NCBI GenBank assembly: GCA_964036045.1
Contig: OZ038382.1
Span: forward strand, 78,281,918-78,345,917
DNA: 64,000 bases
Direction of reading: 5' to 3'
Origin: Eutreptiella sp. 'Long Island Sound 2002'
Lineage: Eukaryota; Euglenozoa; Euglenophyceae; Eutreptiales; Eutreptiaceae
Positions 28,752 to 40,989 of the stretch are shown piece after piece. Each line of letters opens with the position of its first letter. Positions within the stretch are counted from its first letter, which is position 1. The notes below the pieces were generated by a model. That model searched no databases. It had not been told where the DNA came from and saw only the letters and a list, made by a program, of their open reading frames with translations. The translations under genes and the position numbers were made by a program.

Positions 28752-31465
28752 ATGTGTTGGTATGGCGGTGCATGTGTTGGTGTGGCGGTGCATTTGTTGT
28801 TGTGGCGGTGCATGTGTTGGTGTGGCGGTTCATGTGATGATGTGGCGGTGCATGTGTTGATGTGGTGGTGCATGTGTTGGTGTGGCGGTGCATGTGTTGG
28901 TGTGGTGGTGCATGTGTTGGTGGGGTGGTGCATGTCTTGGTGTGGCGGTGCATGTGTTGGTGTGGTGGTGCATGTGTTGGTGTGGCGGCGAATGTGTTGC
29001 TATGGCGGTACATGTGTGGGTGTGGCGGTGCATGTGTTGGTGTGGTGGTGCAGGTGTTGGTGTGGCGGTGCATGTTTGTTGGTGTGGTGGTGCACGTGTT
29101 GGTGTGGTGGTGCATGTGTTGGCGTGGTGGGGCATGTGTTGGTGTGGCGGTGCATGTGTTGGTGTGGTGGTGCATGAGTTGGTATGGCGGTGCATGTTTG
29201 TTGGTCTGGTGGTGCATGTGTTGGTGTGGCGGTGTATGTGTTGGTAAGGCGGTGCGTGGGTTGGTGTGGCGGTGTATGTGTTGGTGTTCCGGTGAAGTAA
29301 TCGTGTGGCGGTGCATGTGTTGGTGTAGCGGTGCATGTGTTGGTGTGGCGGTGCATGTGTTGGTGTGGTGGTGCATGTGTTGGTGTGGCGGTGCATGTGT
29401 TGGTGTGGCGGTGCATGTGTTGGTGTGGCGGTGCATGTGTTGGTGTGGTGGTGTATGTTGGTGTGGCGGTGCATGTTTGTTGGTGTGGTGGTGCATGTGT
29501 TTATGTGGTGGTGCAATTGTTGGTGTGGTGGTGCCTGTGTTGGTGTGGCGGTGCATGTATTGGTGTGGCGGTGCATTTGTTGTTGTTGTGGTGCATGTGT
29601 TGGTGTGGCGGTGCATGTGTTGGTATGACGGTGCATGGTTGTTGCTGTGGCGGTGTATGTGTTGGTATGGCGGTGCATGTGTTGGTGTGGCGGTGCATGT
29701 GTTGGTGTGGCGGTGCATCTGATGGTGTGGCGGTGCATGTGTTGGTGTAGCGTTGCATGTGTTGGTGTGGTGGTGCATGTGTTGGTGTGGCGTTGCATGT
29801 GTTGGTGTGGTGGTGCATGTGTTGGTGTGGCGGTGCATGTGTTGGTGTGGCGGTGTATGTGTTGGTATGGCGGTGCGTGGGTTGGTGTGGCGGTGTATGT
29901 GTTGGTGTTCCGGTGAAGTAATCGTGTGGCGGTGCATGTGTTGGTGTAGCGGTGCATGTGTTGGTGTGGCGGTGCATGTGTTGGTGTGGTGGTGCATGTG
30001 TTGGTGTGGCGGTGCATGTGTTGGTGTGGTGGTGCATGTGTTGGTGTGGCGGTGCATGTGTTGGTGTGGTGGTGTATGTGTTGGTGTGGCGGTGCATGTT
30101 TGTTGGTGTGGTGGTGCATGTGTTTATGTGGTGGTGCAATTGTTGGTGTGGTGGTGCCTGTGTTGGTGTGGTGGTGCATGTGTTGGTGTGGCGGTGCATT
30201 TGTTGTTGTTGTGGTGCATGTGTTGGTGTGGCGGTGCATGTGTTGGCATCACGGTGCATGGTTGTTGCTGTGGCGGTGTATGTGTTGGTATGGCGGTGCA
30301 TGTGGTGGTGTGGCGGTGCATGTGTTGGTGTGGCGGTGCATCTGATGGTGTGGCGGTGCATGTGTTGGTGTAGCGTTGCATGTGTTGGTGTGGTGGTGCA
30401 TGTGTTGGTGTGGCGTTGCATGTGTTGGTGTGGTGGTGCATGTGTTGGTGTGGCGGTGCATGTGTTGGTGTGGCGGTGTATGTGTTGGTATGGCGGTGCA
30501 TTTGTTGGTGTGGTGGTGCATGTGTTGGTGTGGTGGTGCATGTGTTGGTGTGGTGGTGCATTTGTTGGTACGGCGGTGCATGTGTTGGTGTGGCGGTGCA
30601 TGTGTTGGTGTGGTGGTGCATGTGTTGGTGTGGCGGTGCATGTGTTGGTGTGGTGGTGCATGTGTTGGTGTGGCGGTGCATGTGTTGGTGTGGTGGTGCA
30701 TGTGTTGGTGTGGTGGTGCATGTGTTGGCGTGGTGGGGCATGTGTTGGTGTGGCGGTGCATGTATTGGTGTGGTGGTGCATGTGTTGGTATGGCGGTGCA
30801 TGTGTTGGTGTGGCGGTGCATGTGTTGGTGTGGTGGTGCATGTGTTGGTGTGGTGCTGCATGTGTTGGTGTGGCGGTGCATGTGTTGGTGTGGTGGTGTA
30901 TGTGTTGGTGTGGCGATGCGTGTGTTGGTGTGGCGGTGCATGTCTTGTTGTGGTGGTGCATGTGTTGGTGTGGCGATGCATGTGTTGATGTGGCGGTACA
31001 TGTATTGGTGTGGTGGTGCATGTGTTGGTGTGGTGATGAATGTGTTGGTATGGCGGTGCATGTGTTGGTGTGGCGGTGCATTTGTTGTTGTGGCGGTGCA
31101 TGTGTTGGTGTGGCGGTGCATGTGATGATGTGGCGGTGCATGTGTTGATGTGGTGGTGCATGTGTTGGTGTGGTGGTGCATGTGTTGGTGTGGTGGTGCA
31201 TGTGTTGGTGGGGTGGTGCATGTCTTGGTGTGGCGGTGCATGTGTTGGTGTGGTGGTGCATGTGTTGGTGTGGCGGCGAATGTGTTGCTATGGCGGTACA
31301 TGTGTTGGTGTGGCGGTGCATGTGTTGGTGTGGTGGTGCAGGTGTTGGTGTGGCGGTGCATGTTTGTTGGTGTGGTGGTGCATGTGTTGGTGTGGTGGTG
31401 CATGTGTTGGCGTGGTGGGGCATGTGTTGGTGTGGCGGTGCATGCGTTGGTGTGGTGGTGCATGA
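28752..31465 (+). repeat. Higher-order repeat, 2,288-bp period
   Basis: The variant series at about 28690-29300 recurs 2,288 bp later at about 30980-31590. It includes gatgatgtgg, gttggtggggtgg, gcggcgaatgtgttgctatgg and the ccggtgaagtaatc unit. A shorter duplication of about 0.62 kb lies inside it: the block from the ccggtgaa unit at 29290 repeats from about 29910. Confidence 0.75.
29286..29310 (+). repeat. Divergent satellite unit with ccggtgaagtaatc core
   Basis: A strongly altered unit, ttccggtgaagtaatcgtg, replaces the normal core. Copies lie near 29908 and 31574. Related forms lie near 36314 and 37438 (ccggtgaacttgttgtg), 40008 (ccggtgaaggtcgtg) and 51288 (ccggtgaagttgtcgtg). All are followed by gtggcggtgcatgtgttggtgta, so they share one origin and mark higher-order repeat copies. 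Confidence 0.75.
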
Positions 31466-34400
31466 GTTGGTATGGCGGTGCATATTTGTTGGTGTGGCGG
31501 TGCATGTGTTGGTGTGGCGGTGTATGTGTTGGTATGGCGGTGCGTGGGTTGGTGTGGCGGTGTATGTGTTGGTGTTCCGGTGAAGTAATCGTGTGGCGGT
31601 GCATGTGTTGGTGTAGCGGTGCATGTGTTGGTGTAGCGGTGCATGTGTTGGTGTGGCGGTGCATGTGTTGGTGTGGTGGTGCATGTGTTGGTGTGGCGGT
31701 GCATGTGTTGGTCTGGCGGTGCATGTGTTGGTGTGGCGGTGCATGTGTTGGTGTGGTGGTGTATGTGTTGGTGTGGCGGTGCATGTTTGTTGGTGTGGTG
31801 GTGCATGTGTTTATGTGGTGGTGCCTGTGTTGGTGTGGCGGTGCATGTATTGGTGTGGTGGTGCATGTGTTGGTGTGGCGGTGCATTTGTTGTTGTTGTG
31901 GTGCATGTGTTGGTGTGGTGGTGCATGTGTTGGTATGACGGTGTATGGTTGTTGGTGTGGCGGTGTATGTGTTGGTATGGCGGTGCATGTGTTGGTGTGG
32001 CGGTGCATGTGTTGGTGTGACGGTGCATCTGATGGTGTGGCGGTGCATGTGTTGGTGTAGCGTTGCATGTGTTGGTGTGGTGGTGCCTGTGTTGGTGTGG
32101 CGTTGCATGTGTTGGTGTGGTGGTGCATGTGTTGGTGTGGCGGTGCATGTGTTGGTGTGGCGGTGCATCTGTTGGTGTGGTGGTGCATGTGTCGGTGTGG
32201 CGATGAATGTGTTGATGTGGCGGTGCATGTGTTGGGCTGGCGGTGCATGTGTTGGTGTGGCGGTGCATGTGTTCGTGTGGCAGTGCATGTGTTGGTGTGG
32301 CGGTGCATGCGTTGGTATGGCGGTTCATGTTTGTTGGTGTGGTGGTGCATGCGTTGGTGTGGTGGTGCATGTGTTGGTGTGGCGGTGCATGTATTGGTGT
32401 GGCGGTGCATGTGTTGGTGTGGTGGTGCATCTGTTGGTGTTGTGGTGCATCTGTTGGTGTGGTGCTGCATGTGTTGGTATGGCGGTGCATGTGTTGGTGT
32501 GGTGGTGCATGTGCTGGTGTGGCGGTGCATGTGGTGGTGTGGCGGTGCATGTGTTGGTGTGGTGGTGCATCTGATGGTTTGGTGGTGCATGTGTTGGTGT
32601 GGTGGTGCATGTTTTGCTGTGGTGGTGCATGTGTTGGTGTGGCGGTGCATCTGTTGGTGTGGTGGTGCATGTGTTGGTGTGGCGGTGTATGTGTTGATAT
32701 GGCGGTGCATGTGTTGTTGTGGCGGTGAATGTGTTGGTGTGGTGGCGCATGTGTTGGTGTGATGGTGCATATGTTGCTGTGGCGGTGCATGTGTTGGTGT
32801 GGCGGTGCATGTATTGGTGTGGTGGTGCATGTGTTGGTGTGGTGCTGCATGTGTTGCTGTGGCGGTGCATCTGTTGGTGTGGTGGTGCATGTGTTGGTGT
32901 GGCGGTGCATGTGTTGATGTGGCGATGCATGTGTTGATGTGGCGGTGCATGTGTTGGTGTGGCGGTGCATCTGTTGGTGTGGCATCGCATACGTTCGTGT
33001 GGCAGTGCATGTGTTGGTGTGGCGGTGCATGTGTTGGTATGGCGGTGCATGTTTGTTGGTGTGGTGGTGCATGCGTTGGTGTGGTGGTGCATGTGTTGGT
33101 GTTGTGGTGCATGTGTTGGTATTGTGGTGCATCTGTTGGTGTGGTGGTGCATGTGTTGTATGGCGGTGCATGTGTTGGTGTGGTGGTGCATGTGTCGGTG
33201 TGGCGGTGCATGTGTTGGTGTGGCGGTGCATGTATTGGTGTGGTGGTGCATGTGTTGGTGTGGCGGTGGATATGTTGGTGTGGTGGTGTGGTGGTGCATG
33301 TGTTGGTGTGGTGGTGCATCTGTTGGTGTGGCGGTGCATCTGTTGGTGTGGTGGTGCATGTGTTGGTTTGGCGGTGTATGTGTTGGTATGGCGGTGCATG
33401 TGTTGGTGTGGCGGTGCATGTGTTGGTGTGGTGGCGCATGTGTTGGTGTGGTGGTGCATGTGTTGGTGTGGCGGTGCATGTGTTGGTGTGGCGGTGCATG
33501 TATTGGTGTGGTGGTGCATGTGTTGGTGTGGCGGTGCATGTGTTGGTGTGGTGGTGCATGTGTTGGTGTGGTGGTGCATGTGTTGGTGTGGCGGTGCATG
33601 TGTTGGTGTGGCGGTGCATGTGTTGGTGTGGTGGTGCATGTGTTGGTGTGGCGGTGCATGTGTTGGTGTGGTGGTGCATGTGTTGGTGTGGTGGTGCATG
33701 TGTTGGTGTGGTGGTGCATGTGTTGGTATGGCGGTGCATGGGTTCGTGTGGTGGTGCATGTGTTGGTGTGGCGGTGCATATGTTGGTCTGGTGGTGCATG
33801 TGTTGGTGTGGTGGTGCATGTGTTGGCGTGGTGGGGCATGTGTTGGTGTGGTGGGGCATGTGTTGTTGCGGCGGTGCATGTGTTGGTGCGGCGGTGCATG
33901 TGATGATGTGGCGGTGCATGTGTTGGTGTTGTGGTGCATGTGTTGGTGTGGCGGTGCATGTGTTGGTGTGGTGGTGCATGTGTTGGTGGGGCGTTGCATG
34001 TCTTGGTGTGGCGGTGCATGTGTTGGTGTGGTGGTGCATGTGTTGGTGTGGCGGTGAATGTGTTGCTATGGCGGTGCATGTGTTGGTGTGGCGGTGCATG
34101 TGTTGGTGTGGTGGTGCATGTGTTGGTGTGGTGGTGCATGTGTTGGTGTGGTGGTGCATGTATTGGCGAGGTGGGGCATGTGTTGGTGTGGCGGTGCATG
34201 TGTTGGTGTGGTGGTGCATGTGTTGGTATGGCGGTGCATGTTTGTTGGGGTGGTGGTGCAGGTGTTGGTGTGGCGGTGTATGTGTTGGTATGGCGGTGCG
34301 TGGGTTGGTGTGGCGGTGCATGTGTTGGTGTGGCGGTGCATGTGTCGGTGTGGCGGTGCATGTGTTGGTGTGGTTGTGCATGTGTTGGTGTGGCGGTGCA

Positions 34401-35889
34401 TGTGTTGGTGTGGCGGTGCATGTGTTGGTGTGGCGGTGCATGTGTTGGTGTGGTGGTGCATGTGTTGGTGTGGTGGTGCATGTGCTGGTGTGGTGGTGCA
34501 TGTGTTGGTGTGGTGGTGCATGTGTTGGTGCGGTGGTGCATGTGTTGGTGTGGTGGTGCATGTGTTGGTATGGCGGTGCATGTTTGTTGGTGTGGTGGTG
34601 CAGGTGTTGGTGTGGCGGTGTATGTGTTGGTATGGCGGTGCGTGGGTTGGTGTGGCGGTGCATGTGTTGGTGTGGCGGTGCATGTGTCGGTGTGGCGGTG
34701 CATGTGTTGGTGTGGTTGTGCATGTGTTGGTGTGGCGGTGCATGTGTTGGTGTGGCGGTGCATGTGTTGGTGTGGTGGTGCATGTGTTGGTGTGGTGGTG
34801 CATGTATTGGTGTGGTGGTGCGTGTGTTGGTGTGGTGGTGCATGTGTTGGTGTGGTGGTGTAGGTGTTGGTGTGGCGGTGCATCTGTTGGTGTGGTGGTG
34901 CATGTGTTGGTGTGGCGGTGTATGTGTTGGTATGGCGGTGCATGTGTTGGTGTGGTGGCGCATGTGTTGGTGTGGCGGTGCATGTGTTGGCGTAGCGTTG
35001 CATGTGTTGGTGTGGTGGTGCATGTGTTGGTGTGGCGGTGCATGTGTTGGTGTGGCGGTGCATGTGTTGGTGTGGCGGTGCATGTATTGGTGTGGTGGTG
35101 CATGTGTTGGTGTGGCGGTGCATGTGTTGGTGTGGTGGTGCATGTGTTGTTGTGGTGGTGCATGTGTTGGTGTGGTGGTGCATGTGTTGGTGTGGTGGTG
35201 CATGTGTTGGTGTGGCGGTGCATGTGTTGGTGTGGTGGTGCATGTGTTGGTGTGGCGGTGCATGTGTTGGTGTGGTGGTACATGTGTTGGTGTGGCGGTG
35301 CATGTGTTGGTGTGGTGGTGCATGTGTTGGTGTGGTGGTGCATGTGTGGGCGTGGTGGGGCATGTGTTGGTGTGGCGGTGCATGTGTTGGTGTGGTGGTG
35401 CATGTGTGGTATGGCGGTGCATGTGTTGGTGTGGTGGTGCATGTGTTGGTGTGGCGGTGCATGTGTTGGTGTGGTGGTGCATGTGTTGGTGTGGCGGTGC
35501 ATGTGTTGGTGTGGTGGTGCATGTGTTGGTGTGGTGGTGCATGTGTTGGCGTGGTGGGGCATGTGTTGGTGTGGCGGTGCATGTGCTGGTGTGGTGGTGC
35601 ATGTGTTGGTATGCCGGTGCATGTGTTGGTGTGGCGGTGCATGTGTTGGTGTGGTGGTGCATGTGTTGGTGTGGTGCTGCATGTGTTGGTGTGGCGGTGC
35701 ATCTGTTGGTGTGGCGGTGCATGTGTTGGTGTGGTGGTGTATGTGTTGGTGTGGCGATGCGTGTGTTGATGTGGCGGTGCATGTGTTGGTGTGGCGGTGC
35801 ATGTGTTGTTGTGGGGGTGCATGTGTTGGTGTGGCGATGCATGTGTTGATGTGGCGGTGCATGTATTGGTGTGGTGGTGCATGTGTTGG

Positions 35890-38135
35890 TGTGGTGGTGA
35901 ATGTGTTGGTATGGCGGTGCATGTGCTGGTGTGGCGGTGCATGTGTTGTTGTGGCGGTGCATGTGTTGGTGTGGCGGTGCATGTGATGATGCGGCGGTGC
36001 ATGTGTTGATGTGGTGGTGCATGTGTTGGTGTGGCGGTGCATGTGTTGGTGTGGTGGTGCATGTGTTGGTGTGGTGGTGCATGTGTTGGAGTGGTGGTGC
36101 ATGTGTTGGTGTGGTGGTGCATGTGTTGGTGTGGCGGTGAATGTGTTGCTATGGCGGTGCATGTGTTGGTGTGGCGGTGCATGTGTTGGTGTGGTGGTGC
36201 AGGTGTTGGTGTGGCGGTGCATGTTTGTTGGTGTGGTGGTGCATGTGTTGGTGTGGTGGTGCATGTATTGGCGAGGTGGGGCATGTGTTGGTGTGGCGGT
36301 GCATGTGTTGGTGTGCCGGTGAACTTGTTGTGTGGCGGTGCATGTGTTGGTGTAGCGGTGCATGTGTTGGTGTGGCGGTGCATGTGTTGGTGTGTTGGTG
36401 GATGTGTTGGTGTGGTGCTGCGTGTGATGGTGTGGCGGTGCATGCGTTGGTGTGGCGGTGCATGTGTTGGTGTGGCTGTGCATGTGTTGGTGTGGTGGTG
36501 CATGTGTTGGTGTGGTGGTGCATGTGTTGGTGTGGCAGTGCATGTATTGGTGTGGCGGTGCATGTGTTGGTGTGGTGGTGCATGTATTGGTGTGGTGGTG
36601 CATGTGTTGGTGTGGCGGTGCATTTGTTGTTGTGGTGGTGCATGTATTGGTGTGGCGGTGCATGTGTTGGTATGACGGTGCATGTTTGTTGGTGTGGCGG
36701 TATATGTGTTGGTATGGCGGTGCATGTGTTGGTGTGGCGGTGCATGTGTTGTTGTGGCGGTGCATGTATTGGTGTGGTGGTGCATGTGTTGGTGTGGCGG
36801 TGCATGTGTTGGTGTGGTGGTGCATGTCTTGGTATGGCGGTGCATGTGTTGGTGTGGTGGTGCATGTGTTGGTGTGGCGGTGCATGTGTTGGTGTGGCGG
36901 TGCATCTGTTGGTGTGGTGGTGCATGTGTTGGTGTGGCGATGCATGTGTTGATGTGGCGGTGCATGTGTTGGTGTGGCGGTGCATGTGTTGGTGTGGCGG
37001 TGCATGTGTTGGTGTGGTGGTGAATGTGTTGGTATGGCGGTGCATGTGCTGGTGTGGCGGTGCATGTGTTGTTGTGGCGGTGCATGTGTTGGTGTGGCGG
37101 TGCAGGTGATGATGTGGCGGTGCATGTGTTGATGTGGTGGTGCATGTGTTGGTGTGGCGGTGCATGTGTTGGTGTGGTGGTGCATGTGTTGGTGGGGTGG
37201 TGCATGTCTTGGTGTGGCGGTGCATGTGTTGGTGTGGTGGTGCATGTGTTGGTGTGGCGGTGAATGTGTTGCTATGGCGGTGCATGTGTTGGTGTGGCGG
37301 TGCATGTGTTGGTGTGGTGGTGCAGGTGTTGGTGTGGCGGTGCATGTTTGTTGGTGTGGTGGTGCATGTGTTGGTGTGGTGGTGCATGTATTGGCGAGGT
37401 GGGGCATGTGTTGGTGTGGCGGTGCATGTGTTGGTGTGCCGGTGAACTTGTTGTGTGGCGGTGCATGTGTTGGTGTAGGGGTGCATGTGTTGGTGTGGCG
37501 GTGCATGTGTTGGTGTGTTGGTGGATGTGTTGGTGTGGTGCTGCATGTGATGGTGTGGCGGTGCATGCGTTGGTGTGGCGGTGCATGTGTTGGTGTGGCT
37601 GTGCATGTGTTGGTGTGGTGGTGCATGTGTTGGTGTGGTGGTGCATGTGTTGGTGTGGCAGTGCATGTATTGGTGTGGCGGTGCATGTGTTGGTGTGGTG
37701 GTGCATGTATTGGTGTGGTGGTGCATGTGTTGGTGTGGCGGTGCATTTGTTGTTGTTGTGGTGCATGTGTTGGTGTGGCGGTGCATGTGTTGGTATGACG
37801 GTGCATGTTTGTTGGTGTGGCGGTGTATGTGTTGGTATGGCGGTGCATGTGTTGGTGTGGCGGTGCATGTGTTGTTGTGGCGGTGCATGTATTGGTGTGG
37901 TGGTGCATGTGTTGGTGTGGCGGTGCATGTGTTGGTGTGGTGGTGCATGTCTTGGTATGGCGGTGCATGTGTTGGTGTGGTGGTGCATGTGTTGGTGTGG
38001 CGGTGCATGTGTTGGTGTGGCGGTGCATCTGTTGGTGTGGTGGTGCATGTGTTGGTGTGGCGATGCATGTGTTGATGAGGCGGTGCATGTGTTGGTGTGG
38101 CGGTGCATGTGTTGGTGTGGCGGTGCATGTGTTGG
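35890..38135 (+). repeat. Higher-order repeat, 1,123-bp period (two tandem copies)
   Basis: About 35890-37012 is repeated directly as about 37013-38135. Many rare variants recur at an offset of exactly 1,123 bp, including gaatgtgttgctatgg, the ccggtgaacttgttg unit, gtgttggtggatg, ggctgtgcatg and gtatgacgg. The odd length reflects the divergent units it contains. A few single-base differences separate the copies, so the duplication is recent relative to unit divergence. Confidence 0.85.
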
Positions 38136-40571
38136 TGTGGTGGTGCATGTGTTGGTGTGGTGGTGCATGCTTTGGTGTGTTGGTGCATTTGATGGTGTGG
38201 TGGGGCATGTGTTCGTGTGGCAGTGCATGTGTTTGTGTGGTGGTGCATGTGTTGGTATGGCGGTGCATGTTTGTTGGTGTGGTGGTGCATGCGTTGGTGT
38301 GGTGGTGCATGTGTTGGTGTGGTGGTGCATGTGTTGGTGTGGCGGTGCATGTATTGGTGTGGGGGTGCATGTGTTGGTGTGGTGGTGCATGTGTTGGTGT
38401 TGTGGTGCATCTGTTGGTGTGGTGGTGCATGTGTTGGTATGGCGGTGCATGTGTTGGTGTGGCGGTGCATGTGTTGGTGTGGCGGTGCATGTATTGGTGT
38501 GGTGGTGCATGTATTGGTGTGGCGGTGCATGTGTTGGTGTGGTGGTGCATGTGTTGGAGTGGTGGTGCATGTGTTGGTGTGGTGGTGCATGTGTTGGTGT
38601 GGCGGTGCATGTGTTGGTGTGGCTGTGCATCTGTTGGTGTGGTGGTGCATGTGTTGGTGTGGTGGTGTATGTGTTGGTGTGGTGGTGCATGTGTTGGTGT
38701 GGCGGTGCATGTGTTGGTGTGGTGGCGCATGTGTTGGTCTGGTGGTGCATGTGTTGGCGTAGCGGTGCATGTGTTGGTGTGGTGGTGCATGTGTTGGTGT
38801 GGTGGTGCATGTGTTGGTGTGGTGGTGCATGTGTTGGTGTGGCGGTGCATGTGTTGGTGTGGTGGTGCATGTGTTGGTGTGGTGGTGCATGTATTGGTGT
38901 GGCGGTGCATATGTTGGTGTGGCGGTGCATGTGTTGGTGTGGTGGTGCATGTGTTGGTGTGGCGGTGCATGTGTTGGTGTGGTGGTGCATGTGTTGGTGG
39001 GGTGGTGCATGTGTTGGTGTGGCGGTGCATGTGTTGGTGTGGCGGTGCATGTGTTGGTGTGGTGGTGCATGTGTTGGTGTGGCGGTGCATGTGTTGTTGT
39101 GGTGGTGCATGTGTTGGTGTGGCGATGTATGTGTTGGTGTGGTGGTGCATGTGTTGGCGTGGTGGTGCATGTGTTGGTGTGGCGGTGCATCTGTTGGTGT
39201 GGTGGTGCATGTGTTGGTATGGCGGTGCATGTGTTGGTGTGGTGGTGCATGTGTTGGCGTGGTGGTGCATGTGTTGGTGTGGCGGTGCATGTGTTGGTGT
39301 GGCTGTGCATGTGTTGGTATGGCGGTGCATGTGTTGGTGAGGCGGTGCATGTGTTGGTGTGGTGGTGCATGTGTTGGTGTGGCGGTGCATGTGTTGGTGT
39401 GGCGGTGCATGTGATGATGTGGCGGTGCATATGTTGGTGTGCTGGTGCATGTGTTGGTGTGGCAGTGCATGTGTTGGTGTGGTGGTGCATGTGTTGGTGT
39501 GGTGGTGCATGTGTTGTTGTGGCGGTGCATGTGTTGGTGTGGCGGTGCATGTGATGATGTGGCGGTGCATATGTTGGTGTGCTGGTGCATGTATTGGTGT
39601 GGCAGTGCATGTGTTGGTGTGGTGGTGCATGTGTTGGTGGGGTGGTGCATGTGTTGGTTGGGTGGTGCATGTCTTGGTGTGGCGGTGCATGTCTTGGTGT
39701 GGTGGTGCATGTGTTGGTGTGGCGGTGAATGTCTTGCTATGGCGGTGCATGTGTTGGTGTGGTGGTGCATGTGTTGGTGTGGCGGTGCATGTTTGTTGGT
39801 GTGGTGGTGCATGTGTTGGTGTGGTGGTGCATGTGTTGGCGTGGTGGAGCATGTGTTGGTGTGGCGGTGCATGCGTTGGTGTGGTGGTGCATGTGTTGGT
39901 ACGGCGGTGCATGTTTGTTGGTGTGGTGGTGCAGGTGTTGGTGTGGCGGTGTATGTGTTGGTATGGCGGTGCGTGGGTTGGTGTGGCGGTACATGTGTTG
40001 GTGTGCCGGTGAAGGTCGTGTGGCGGTGCATGTGTTGGTGTAGCGGTGCGTGTGTTGGTATGGCGGTGCATGTGTTGGTGTGGTGGTGCATGTGTTGGTG
40101 TTGTGGTGCATCTGTTGGTGTGGTGGTGCATGTGTTGGTATGGCGGTGCATGTGTTGGTGTGGCGGTGCATGTGTTGGTGTGGCGGTGCATCTGTTGGTG
40201 TGGTGGTGCATGTGTTGGTATGGCGGTGCATGTGTTGGTGTGGCGGTGCATGTGTTGGTGTGGCGGTGCATGTATTGGTGTGGTGGTGCATGTGTTGGTG
40301 TGGCGGTGCATGTTTTGGTGTGGTGGTGCATGTGTTGGTGTGGTGGTGCATGTGTTGGAGTGGTGGTGCATGTGTTGGTGTGGTGGTGCATGTGTTGGTG
40401 TGGTGGTGCATGTGTTGGTGTGGTGGTGCATGTGTTGGTGTGGCGGTGCATGTGTTGGTGTGGCGGTGTATGTGTTGGTATGGCGGTGCATGTGTTGTTG
40501 TGGCGGTGCATGTGTTGGTGTGGTGGCGCATGTGTTGGTGTGGCGGTGCATGTGGGCGTAGCGGTGCATGT

Positions 40572-40581
40572 GTTGGTGTGG
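40572..40581 (+). repeat. Left target-site duplication of element 2 (10 bp)
   Basis: gttggtgtgg directly before the element is identical to 50055-50064 directly after it. As with element 1, the array phase is reset by this amount, supporting a duplication rather than simple interruption. Confidence 0.55.
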
Positions 40582-40601
40582 AGGAGGAGGAGGAGGAGGA
40601 G
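40582..40601 (-). repeat. Element 2 3' tail, (TCC)n microsatellite
   Basis: On + this is six AGG triplets plus ag; on the coding strand the element ends in (TCC)6. It abuts satellite sequence ending in gg, so the exact edge is ambiguous by two bases. A triplet tail takes the place of poly(A). Confidence 0.8.
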
Positions 40602-40989
40602 CGCCTGCCGCGGTCCCACGTACGGTGAGCCTTGGCGTCGTCCCTCGGGGGCCCCACGCAGGCTCTGCCGAGGGAGTCCTCCGTCTTACCTCCGCTAGAG
40701 CAAGACGAATCTCGTCGCACACCTGAGAACGCTCCTCCCAGCAGGCCGTCTGGGTCACAACGTCGGTGTACGACAACGCTACGGCTCGATTTGCTCCCCG
40801 GTCCCGGCCACCAACCGCTCCGACCTGTCCTGGATCCACCCGAGTAAGCGTTCCAAGATCAACGGGCACGGAAGATGTGGGTCTCCCGGGGCATCACCTC
40901 CGACTTAGAACGCCGCCAGACAAGGAGCGCGGTCCGGCACGACTGCGCGCAGCACCGGAGCGGTCCGGGCGCGTGAGGTCGAGGACGGG
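40602..40989 (-). other. Element 2 3' UTR
   Basis: About 390 nt between the stop of the C-terminal frame (40990-40992) and the TCC tail. The - strand stays open from 40869 into the satellite, but that frame has no recognisable domain and soon becomes satellite translation. No gene is seen. Confidence 0.65.

Larger units (their letters stand above)
26267..40581 (+). repeat. 20-bp satellite array, block 2 (about 715 units)
   Basis: Same unit and same orientation as block 1. The first kilobase (26800-27600) carries the variant order seen at about 12400-13200 in block 1, including gtaggtg, gtgtagcggtgcatgcg and two tacatttg to gtttgttgg runs. Further right the variants change: gcgatgcatg, gaatgtgttgc, gcaggtg, gtgatgatgtgg and a divergent ccggtgaa unit become common. 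Odd-length units occur at 33156-33174 (19 bp), 33270-33300 (an extra gtggtggt) and about 35401-35419 (19 bp). Confidence 0.98.

Noticed and set aside
26267-40581. His/Thr/Pro-rich (- strand) and Val/Cys/Trp-rich (+ strand) proteins in block 2
   Set aside because: Same artefact as block 1; frames shift freely at odd-length units, which selection on a protein would not allow.
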